This document shows positions 57,419-64,000 of a DNA stretch of 64,000 bases, piece by piece. This stretch comes from GWB2-37-7 sp942492835 (GTDB taxonomy: Bacteria; Bacillota; Clostridia; Lutisporales; Lutisporaceae): positions 2,976,001-3,040,000 of the forward strand of contig OW818645.1 in the NCBI GenBank assembly GCA_942492835.1, written 5' to 3'. Every line of letters begins with the position of its first letter. The stretch's first letter is position 1. The position numbers were made by a program, and so were the translations under genes. The notes under the pieces were generated by a model. The model saw only the letters and a program-made list of their open reading frames with translations, did no database searches and was not told where the DNA came from.

Positions 57419-58585
57419 CTATAATATGAACTCGTCTTTATCTTCGTACACCAACTGTTTCTTACCTGTTGCTTTTATTATAAAGCCTGCTACGGTGCCG
57501 CCAACAAATGCAAGTATAACAGTAATAAGTATTCCTGTTATCTGGGCTTTAAGTATCCCTGGTACAATAAATATTGCAATTATACCACCAAGAAGACCTG
57601 GCATACCATGTAGGTTATGAACGCCGCAAGTATCAACATTTTTTAAGAGGGCTTGTAGCTTTGGCTGGATAATAACATATCCAACAACACATAAAGCACC
57701 AGCCAATAAACCAATTCCGAATGCACCTGGAGCTGATACAATATTGCAGGTTGAGCCAATAGCAACTCCACCAGCTAAAGCAGCGTTGGACATATCAGCA
57801 ATTGATGTCTTGCCTTTTCTTAATAATGTACTTGTTATATATGTAATAACAGTCGCACCGCATAAAGCTAAAACTGTATTTATGACTGTTTGAGCCATCT
57901 GTGCTTGAGGAACTATTGCACTGCAAAAACTTGGCCAGAAAATCCAAAGTACCATAGAACCTAGAATTGCGAACCTATCTGAGGTTTCGTCGCTCTTTAT
58001 TACCTTTTTTCTAGCTTGTGCAGAAGTTAAGGCAAGAGTTAAGCCTAGTCCGAAATATGCTCCAAAAGCATGAATAACTATTGAGCCTGCAGCATCAACA
58101 AAGCCTTTTGTAATACTAAGACCACCATCTAATACCAGCCATTCGTTTAGCATATAAACTGGTACAATTAGAGCTGCCAAGAGTGCATATTGATAAACTC
58201 GCAGCCTGCCGAGTACAGCTCCCATTGCTATTAACCCTGCCGCGCATGCAAATTCTGCCAGTAATAGTGAATTGATACTGTCTGCAGGTATAGCTTCTAA
58301 TGATATAATTCCAGTAGAACGTAAAAATAGATATAATGGCAAACCAACGCTTACAACAAGGAGCGTTCCAGTTGTTGCACTATAACTGTATTCTTTTACA
58401 AAGACCATTAGAAAACCAAAACCGACAAGAAGCATTGCTAGAATATTAATTGAAAAGTTATACTGCTCTACCTGTCTTAGACCATCAATAATAGTTGTTG
58501 CACCATTATCGGCAGCAAAAGCCTGTATAGGTAAAAATAATAGAATAAAGTACATTAGCGTAGAAAAACAAATCTTTTTTTTCAA
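57419..58585 (-). CDS. Rh-type ammonium transporter
   Basis: A 388-residue Amt/Rh family channel with a signal-like N-terminus (LMYFILLFLPIQAFA) and about 11 further hydrophobic helices. The two pore histidines lie in AAGSIVIHAFGAYFGL and GVHNLHGMPGLLGG. The latter with DTCGVHNLHG is the Rh-glycoprotein signature rather than the AmtB one, and the AmtB aromatic Phe gate region differs. No glnK (PII) gene is adjacent, also typical of Rh-type members. It is transcribed leftward, alone. Function in NH3/ammonium (possibly CO2) passage is family knowledge. Confidence 0.88.
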   Translation of the reverse strand: MKKKICFSTLMYFILLFLPIQAFAADNGATTIIDGLRQVEQYNFSINILAMLLVGFGFLMVFVKEYSYSATTGTLLVVSVGLPLYLFLRSTGIISLEAIPADSINSLLLAEFACAAGLIAMGAVLGRLRVYQYALLAALIVPVYMLNEWLVLDGGLSITKGFVDAAGSIVIHAFGAYFGLGLTLALTSAQARKKVIKSDETSDRFAILGSMVLWIFWPSFCSAIVPQAQMAQTVINTVLALCGATVITYITSTLLRKGKTSIADMSNAALAGGVAIGSTCNIVSAPGAFGIGLLAGALCVVGYVIIQPKLQALLKNVDTCGVHNLHGMPGLLGGIIAIFIVPGILKAQITGILITVILAFVGGTVAGFIIKATGKKQLVYEDKDEFIL

Positions 58586-58693
58586 TTTTTCTCCCCCTTA
58601 AAATAATAGCTATTTTATATGTCCTAAATTGTTATCAAGAATGTTATTATTATGAAGCAGTAGAAATATTTGCATTTTTAATAGCACACGAAA

Positions 58694-58731
58694 TCAATGT
58701 AAGCTGTTTAATGCAAAACAGCTTACATTGA
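58694..58731. repeat. 16-bp perfect inverted repeat in the divergent intergenic region
   Basis: TCAATGTAAGCTGTTT (58694-58709) and AAACAGCTTACATTGA (58716-58731) flank AATGCA. There is no T-tract, so it is not a standard terminator. A 12-bp palindrome ATTGTCGACAAT follows at 58776-58787. The 58586-58993 region holds no gene. Confidence 0.7.
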
Positions 58732-58920
58732 ATAAAATAGCATAAATGTATTTTTTATGTCTGATTTCCATGATAATTGTCGACAATATAGAATTATAGT
58801 ATATTATTTGTTTTTTTTCAAGTATATAGAACACACAAATTAATTAACAACAAAACACATGATATTTTATAATGTAAATATGTTTAGTGCGATATATATA
58901 GAAGTATAAATAATAAAAAC

Positions 58921-58949
58921 TTGATTTTAATCAAGGTTTATCATATAAA
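58921..58949 (+). promoter_or_regulatory. promoter with a perfect FNR-type box
   Basis: TTGATTTTAATCAA (58921-58934) is an exact TTGAT-N4-ATCAA. Its first half also serves as the -35 (TTGATT), 17 bp before TATAAA (58944-58949). A regulator bound here would block the -35, implying repression of the HMA gene and perhaps the ATPase. Confidence 0.7.
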
Positions 58950-58993
58950 ATAGGGCTAAACTAATATCATAAAGATATGAAGGAGTGGGAAAC

Positions 58994-59215
58994 ATGGCAA
59001 GAGCAGAATTTCAATTAGAAACAGTAACATGTCCATCATGCATAAAAAAAATCGAAGCCACACTAAGCAAAACTGAGGGAATTGAATCAGTAAAAGTATT
59101 ATTCAACTCAAGCAAAGTAAAAGCAGAATTTGATGAAGCTCAAATTAGTGCAGATAGACTAAAAGAAATAATCGTAAGCTTGGGCTATCAGGTATTATCT
59201 TCTAAAGTTTCTTAA
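58994..59215 (+). CDS. heavy-metal-associated (HMA) domain protein
   Basis: A 73-residue single-domain metal chaperone, with the metal site VTCPSCIKKIE (Cys-x2-Cys) and the ferredoxin-like pattern GIESVKVLFNSSKVKAEFDE and IIVSLGYQV. The usual HMA motif is GMTCxxC; here it is TVTCPSC with Pro-Ser between the Cys. ATG 58994 has AAGGAG 8 bp upstream, preferred to GTG 58985. It precedes a P-type ATPase that lacks its own N-terminal HMA domain, so it probably delivers or buffers metal for it. A terminator separates the two genes. Confidence 0.88.
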   Translation: MARAEFQLETVTCPSCIKKIEATLSKTEGIESVKVLFNSSKVKAEFDEAQISADRLKEIIVSLGYQVLSSKVS

Positions 59216-59270
59216 TAAGTAGTTATAATCTTAGAGTTTTAAAGACAGAAAATATTGGGAATAAAAAAGT

Positions 59271-59308
59271 AATCCGCTTTAATGCTCTTATGCTTAAAGC
59301 GGATTTTA
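59271..59308 (+). terminator. intrinsic terminator between the HMA and ATPase genes
   Basis: AATCCGCTTTAA (59271-59282) pairs perfectly with TTAAAGCGGATT (59294-59305), followed by TT. Partial readthrough into the ATPase gene is likely, as no other strong promoter is evident. Confidence 0.75.
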
Positions 59309-59390
59309 ATATATCACACAAATTTCATCGAGTTATATAAAATATGTGAAAATTGGTTATGAAACCCATCACAAAATGGAGAAGTGAAAA

Positions 59391-61259
59391 ATGAATTTAT
59401 ATATTAATAAACATAAAAATCACATTACAGTAATTTCAGGAATATTAATCATTCTTAGCTATATATTTGTACTCATAGGCTATGAAGACTATAAGAATAT
59501 GGTTTTGATTGCAGCAACAATTATAGCAAGCATACCTATTGCAATTAAGGCATTCCAAGCACTTCGGATGAAGGTCTTCAGCATTGAATTATTGGTGACT
59601 ATAGCAGTTATCGGTGCTTTATACATTGCGGAGTACACTGAGTCATCAGTTGTCACCTTCCTGTTTTTATTTGGTGCCTATTTGGAGGCACGTACGCTGG
59701 AAAAAACACGATCCTCGCTTAAAGCACTGGTGGATATGGCTCCACAAGAAGCATCAGTTATTCGTGAAGGACAAAGTATTACGATTCCTGTTGAAGAAGT
59801 TGTAAAAGGGGATCGAATTGTTATACGATCTGGTGGAAAGGTTCCTGTAGATGGCAGTATCATATCTGGGAAAGCTTCATTAAATGAAGCAGCTATTACA
59901 GGTGAATCGGTACCTGCATCTAAAACAGTTGATGACAAAGTTTTTAGTGGTACAATTATAGATAATGGGTATATAGAAATTGTAGCGGAAGAAGTTGGCG
60001 ATGACACTACTTTTGCCAAAATCATTGAGCTTGTTGAAGAAGCTCAAGAATCAAAATCAAAAACTGAAAAATTCTTAGATAAATTTGCAAATGTTTATAC
60101 ACCTGTAATTGTAATATCATCCATTATTGTATTTACACTTACACAAAATCTACATCTTGCAATTACTTTCCTAGTGGTCGCTTGTCCGGGTGCATTGATA
60201 ATCGGCGCCCCAGTATCAAATGTTGCAGGAATTGGGAATGGTGCTAGAAATGGTGTACTTGTAAAAGGTGGAGAGGTTATGGAGAAGTTAGCAAAGGTGG
60301 ACACCATTGTATTTGATAAAACAGGTACCCTGACAAAAGGAAAACCAGAAGTAACAGATATAAAAACCTTTAATAATCAAGATACAAATGAACTACTACA
60401 AATAGTGGCTGAAGCTGAAACTATCTCAGAACACCATCTCGGTCAAACAATTGTAAAGGAAGCAAGGACAAGGAAGCTTACGCTTAAAGCTGAGCCTGTT
60501 CAGGGAGAAGTCATTAAAGGCAATGGAATACGTGCAGAGGTTGATAACCATAGTTTGATTATTGGCAATTTGAAATTAATGAATATAGAAAAAATTAATG
60601 TTTCAAAGGAAGCCTTAGATTATGCAATGAACCGTGAAAAGGCAGGAAACACAGCAATATTTGCAGCAGTAGATGGTAAAATTGCTGGGATTTTTTCAAT
60701 AGCTGATCAAATTCGTGATGATGCACACAGAGCTTTAACTGAAATGAGAAGGAATGGAATTAAGAAAATCATAATGTTAACTGGAGACAATAAGCATACG
60801 GCAGAGTTAGTTGCAAACGAACTTGGTTTAGACGAATTCCATGCGGAATTATTACCTGAAAACAAAGTGGAATTTGTAAAAAAATTAAAAGCAGAAGGAC
60901 ATGTGGTTGCTATGGCAGGGGATGGCATAAATGACGCTCCAGCAATAGCTACAGCTGACATTGGTTTGGCAATGGGCAAAGGTGGTACAGATGTATCCAT
61001 GGAAACAGCGGATGTAGTGCTAATGGCTGATAAATTAATGCAGTTCTCTCATGCCTATTCTCTTGCAAAGGCAACAATCAGAAATATGAAACAAAATACC
61101 TACTTTGCGGTTGCTACTGTATTTCTCTTATTAGCTGGAGTAATATTTGGATCTGTTCATTTGGCAGGTGGCATGTTCATACATGAAGCCAGCATTTTAC
61201 TCGTTATACTAAATGCAATGAGATTAATAGGCTTCAATAGTACAGGAAGAAAAATATAA
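59391..61259 (+). CDS. P1B-type heavy-metal ATPase with CPG motif
   Basis: A 622-residue metal-pumping ATPase without an N-terminal HMA domain. The actuator has ITGESVPASK and phosphorylation occurs at D309 in DKTGTLTKG; MLTGDNKHTAE and GDGINDAPAIA form the hinge. The membrane metal site is Cys265-Pro266-Gly267 (VVACPGALIIG) instead of the usual CPC or SPC, and the nucleotide-domain HP motif reads SEHHLG (H348-H349, normally SEHP). Thus the metal specificity cannot be taken from known CPC pumps. ATG 59391 has GGAGAAG 6 bp upstream. It is followed 20 bp later by a Crp/Fnr regulator, forming a metal-redox module. Confidence 0.88.
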   Translation: MNLYINKHKNHITVISGILIILSYIFVLIGYEDYKNMVLIAATIIASIPIAIKAFQALRMKVFSIELLVTIAVIGALYIAEYTESSVVTFLFLFGAYLEARTLEKTRSSLKALVDMAPQEASVIREGQSITIPVEEVVKGDRIVIRSGGKVPVDGSIISGKASLNEAAITGESVPASKTVDDKVFSGTIIDNGYIEIVAEEVGDDTTFAKIIELVEEAQESKSKTEKFLDKFANVYTPVIVISSIIVFTLTQNLHLAITFLVVACPGALIIGAPVSNVAGIGNGARNGVLVKGGEVMEKLAKVDTIVFDKTGTLTKGKPEVTDIKTFNNQDTNELLQIVAEAETISEHHLGQTIVKEARTRKLTLKAEPVQGEVIKGNGIRAEVDNHSLIIGNLKLMNIEKINVSKEALDYAMNREKAGNTAIFAAVDGKIAGIFSIADQIRDDAHRALTEMRRNGIKKIIMLTGDNKHTAELVANELGLDEFHAELLPENKVEFVKKLKAEGHVVAMAGDGINDAPAIATADIGLAMGKGGTDVSMETADVVLMADKLMQFSHAYSLAKATIRNMKQNTYFAVATVFLLLAGVIFGSVHLAGGMFIHEASILLVILNAMRLIGFNSTGRKI

Positions 61260-61279
61260 CTATCGAAGGGGACAATAAA

Positions 61280-61978
61280 ATGGGGAAAAAGGAAGCTCAT
61301 AGTCATACATGTGAAGCACACAAGCTTTGTGTTTCTACTGTTCCGATTTTTAATCATTTAGAAGTTGATCAAATGGCTGAAATTTCAGAAACAATCAAAT
61401 CAGTCTCCTACAAAAAGGGAGAGATTGTCTATCGTGCAGGCGACCAATCAGATTCCCTTTATATCGTAAGAGAGGGAAAAATCAGAATCTATCGTTTATC
61501 AGAAACAGGAAAGGAACAGTTAGTACGAATTTTAAGCCCTGGAGATTTTACAGGCGAATTAGCTTTATTTAATGAAGCAATTCATGAGTCGTATGCAGAA
61601 GCCATGGAAGAGACTAAGGTTTGTATGATAATTCGCTCCGACTTGCAGAAATTTCTTATCAAATTCCCTTCTATTTCGTTAAAGCTTTTATCAGAGTTCT
61701 CTAAGAGACTGGAAAAATCAGAAAAACAAACAACTAGAGTTGCGGCTGAGAAGGTTGAAACAAGGATAGCGCTTTTCTTGGCTGATTGCATAGATAAAGA
61801 AGAACAATCAATGGAATTTGTATTACCAATGAGTAAAAAGGATATTGCTTCTTATCTGGGGACTACTCCTGAGACCATTAGCAGGAAGCTTAGTGACATT
61901 GAAGCGGAAGGATATATCAAGCAAATGCCACATAGAAAAATTAAAATCCTAGATTTGGATGGACTTTTACTTATTTAA
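61280..61978 (+). CDS. Crp/Fnr-family transcriptional regulator
   Basis: A 232-residue regulator. The N-terminus is His/Cys-rich (HSHTCEAHKLC at ~6-17), unlike plain Crp, and could bind metal or an Fe-S cluster. The cyclic-nucleotide-like beta barrel follows (GEIVYRAGDQSDSLYIVREG; GDFTGELALFNE). The C-terminal HTH is KKDIASYLGTTPETISRKL, whose E-x2-S-R recognition residues match Fnr proteins that read TTGAT. A perfect TTGAT-N4-ATCAA box lies before the HMA gene, so this protein is its likely binder. ATG 61280 follows GAAGGGGA. It is co-directional with the ATPase (20-bp gap). Confidence 0.9.
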   Translation: MGKKEAHSHTCEAHKLCVSTVPIFNHLEVDQMAEISETIKSVSYKKGEIVYRAGDQSDSLYIVREGKIRIYRLSETGKEQLVRILSPGDFTGELALFNEAIHESYAEAMEETKVCMIIRSDLQKFLIKFPSISLKLLSEFSKRLEKSEKQTTRVAAEKVETRIALFLADCIDKEEQSMEFVLPMSKKDIASYLGTTPETISRKLSDIEAEGYIKQMPHRKIKILDLDGLLLI

Positions 61979-62013
61979 TTCCCTATAGAAATGAACTTAG
62001 AGGAGACTAAGAT

Positions 62014-62688
62014 ATGAGAGAGATTGACAAATATTTTGATTGCTATAGAAAAAAGCCTAATCTATTTAGGTATAATGAAAACATAAATATTATACTTGAT
62101 GAAGAAGAATTAAAAGGGTATGCAAGTGCAGAGAATTGTAAATTGGGAGTAGTGTTTGAAAACAATTACTTTTCACTTATTGTAGACTTAGTAGAAAATT
62201 CAAAGGGTATACGATATACTTATGCAAGAATTATAAACAAAAATGAGTATAATGGAGTTGTAATAATACCTTTATTAAATAACAAGATAGTTTTTTTGAA
62301 GCAATTCAGGCATGGAACTCGTGAGTATGAAATAGAATTGCCAAGGGGTTTTTCTGAAAAATCAAAAACGATACAAGACAATGCAGAGAGTGAAATTTAT
62401 GAAGAGTTAGGTTCAGTTGTAACAAATATTGAGTATTTAGGTAATGTTGTAAATGATACAGGACTATCAGGTGGCTTAGTACACATATTTGTTTGTGAGC
62501 TTAATAGTATAGAAAAATTATCTGCCGACGAGGGAATAAAGGATACAATGCAGCTCTCTCTTTCGGAAGCAGAAGATTTGATTAAAGACAATCATATAAG
62601 AGATTGCTTTACACTTAGTGCGATATATAAGCTAAAGGTTTCAAAAAAAATAGATAGGAGTATTGAAAATGTTTTTAGACTTGTTTGA
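62014..62688 (+). CDS. NUDIX hydrolase
   Basis: A 224-residue protein with a NUDIX domain at ~75-200. ELPRGFSEKSKTIQDN followed by AESEIYEELGS is the Nudix box: the metal-binding E-x2-E-E core is present, but the expected Glu at position 7 is Lys and the Arg before the core is Ser, so the box is somewhat degenerate. VVNDTGLSGGLVHIFVCE resembles ADP-ribose/nucleoside-sugar pyrophosphatases. The N-terminal 75 residues are an extra beta domain. ATG 62014 follows AGAGGAG. It overlaps the next, frameshifted gene by 20 bp, implying coupling. A role in NAD/ADP-ribose-related defence is possible but unproven. Confidence 0.82.
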   Translation: MREIDKYFDCYRKKPNLFRYNENINIILDEEELKGYASAENCKLGVVFENNYFSLIVDLVENSKGIRYTYARIINKNEYNGVVIIPLLNNKIVFLKQFRHGTREYEIELPRGFSEKSKTIQDNAESEIYEELGSVVTNIEYLGNVVNDTGLSGGLVHIFVCELNSIEKLSADEGIKDTMQLSLSEAEDLIKDNHIRDCFTLSAIYKLKVSKKIDRSIENVFRLV

Positions 62689-63924
62689 TACAATAAAAAC
62701 AGCAGAGAATCATTATACACTAAATACCTGTAAAATGAATGCTATTCAAGGGGAGAGCATGCTGTATAACCTATTGCTTACTGGACAAACACCTACGCTA
62801 ACTCAAACACAGGCAATGGATTCAGCCATTATACATAATATTCTAAGAAGCGAACAAAGCAAAGCCCCTTTTTTAAAAATGCTGCAAACAGGAAAGATAA
62901 AATTAGCACTATATACAGGCACTGGAGCAAGAAGCCTACAAGATTATTATAAAAAGTCATTAATGTATGGAATAGAAAAAGATACGGATTTTTTTGATTT
63001 TTCGACAATGCCTTTTTAAGTCAGTATGATTCAAAAACAAGGAGCATTCTAAACAAGAACATTATTGACGCGCTTGAACATAATTCATATAATTTTACAA
63101 CCGATGGAGTTAACCCAGAGCATATAGATTATATAAGCTCAATAATTGAAAACATACAGGATATTGACAGGACAGTAAGGGGCGGATATATAGCAAGCAA
63201 TGCATTTAAACATAATATAGATGATTTGTTTCAAACACAATGTCAAGGAATAATTAAGAGTGATAATACCAACGCTGAGTTTTTAAAATTATGCCAGGAT
63301 ATGTTGAAAAAAGAGGACTATCAAAATAGAAGGTCCATCTATTATAATTATCTTGGTACTATGGGAAACTATTATACAAATGAAAATATAGAGAAAATGA
63401 GACAAGTTATAGATAATTGCTACAATGTTGCGGTTGCGTCATTAATAGATGATGATGGGTATACTCTAAATTTTTCCAGTAAACACGCTGATTTAATACA
63501 ACCAATTGAACAAAATGGAGACCTTATCAAAAAGGAAATTATAGAGCTTAAGCCAATCAAAACGGATAAATATTTAACCTGGGAAGCATTATCAAACATA
63601 ATGATGGAAGTTGAAGTCATAGAGAAGAAAAAGAAGTTAAGTAGGATGGATGCTTTGCTCGAATATAAAAGATTACAATCATACAAACCGATAATATTAG
63701 TAGTTAAATATCTAGGTATCAGCACAATTACATCTTTTATTCCAGGTGTGCCTCAGATTGTTGAAATTTTATCGGATATTATCTCGGGGACAGCATCGGA
63801 TGTGGTGGGAGAAAAGTTAAAAAAACCATCCTTGGGAGAAGTAGTTACTTCCTTCAAAGGTGCCAAGAACAAAACACGTACAGTTGAAGATGCAATAGAA
63901 TTTATATCTATTACTATGCAATGA
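62669..63924 (+). pseudogene. hypothetical gene frameshifted in a T-run
   Basis: ATG 62669 (AGGAG 8 bp upstream, inside the NUDIX gene) starts MFLDLFDTIKTAENHYTLNT and runs to STMPF then a stop at 63017-63019, within five T's. With one more T the frame reads FLSQYDSKTRSILNKNIIDA and continues without a stop to 63924, giving ~418 residues. The C-terminal part has a hydrophobic stretch (ISTITSFIPGVPQIVEILSDIISG) and a Lys-rich tail. No family is recognised. It is either a fresh pseudogene, a phase-variable tract or a sequencing error. The stop codon falls inside the rlmD-derived duplicate. Confidence 0.65.
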
Positions 63925-64000
63925 CCATAGGTAAACCAAGCTATAATTTTCAAATATGAATACCTATTTTTATAATGAAGATGCTGGAGATTTTATGGTT
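63916..64000 (+). pseudogene. internally deleted second copy of the rlmD region (runs off window)
   Basis: 63916-63963 matches 45491-45538 upstream of rlmD (45/48). From 63959 the sequence matches rlmD codons around 46591-46632 (40/42). The junction falls on AATAC, present at both source sites, so ~1050 bp including the rlmD start, TRAM and Fe-S regions were lost by short-homology deletion. The remaining fragment continues beyond the window. Confidence 0.8.

Noticed and set aside
1..64000. CRISPR array, rRNA operon or replication origin
   Set aside because: No regularly spaced direct repeats, rRNA-like conserved sequence or DnaA-box cluster was found on reading the window.

Overview
The window is AT-rich DNA from a low-GC anaerobic Firmicute, most likely class Clostridia. 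The evidence is a crotonyl-CoA to butyryl-CoA operon (crt-hbd-bcd-etfB-etfA), Gram-positive style ribosome-binding sites, several OmpR-type two-component systems each beside an ABC transporter or envelope operon, a YwbE homologue, and an isolated tRNA-Gln. I cannot assign a genus. No rRNA, origin or CRISPR array is present.

Left third (1-19.4 kb) is mostly core and envelope genes. It holds the 3' part of a DbpA-like helicase, ywbE, the butyryl-CoA operon, tRNA-Gln(CUG), a two-component system followed by a VTC-domain/DUF4956/beta-helix lipoprotein operon that shares its DNA boxes, a flavodoxin-family protein, a second two-component system with an FtsX-type ABC transporter, and a SteT-like amino-acid permease preceded by an exact Rex-type box.

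The middle (19.4-46.9 kb) mixes accessory and core genes. It has a 1191-residue metallophosphoesterase-Hsp90-like ATPase fusion, a small Cys-free peptide plus radical SAM enzyme whose peptide gene lies between perfect 18-bp inverted repeats, a PadR/DUF2812 pair, a methyltransferase, a secreted metalloprotease, a MarR-controlled heterodimeric ABC exporter and a patatin. Next is a minus-strand ABC-DnaK-DUF5685-DnaJ-zinc ribbon cluster diverging from a third two-component system through mirrored promoters. After that come a wHTH/hydrolase pair, a SWIM protein and rlmD.

The right third (46.9-64 kb) is an accessory island with much decay. An SOS-type promoter precedes a KilA-N gene, followed by genes broken by stops and frameshifts and a degenerate RAYT-like element with 25-bp terminal inverted repeats. 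The most striking unit is a four-gene operon (50.9-56.3 kb): a glycosyltransferase whose C-terminus carries a short Gly/Asn-rich beta motif that recurs at the N-terminus of the adjacent NTPase-like protein, then a soluble protein and a membrane SH3 protein. I infer an amyloid-signalling (BASS-like) effector/receptor immune system. A truncated group II intron sits in a REP-like sequence just beyond it. Then follow DUF3784, an Rh-type ammonium transporter, a metal module (HMA protein, CPG-type P-type ATPase, Crp/Fnr regulator) with a perfect FNR box, a NUDIX gene, a frameshifted partner gene, and an internally deleted second copy of the rlmD region at the window edge.
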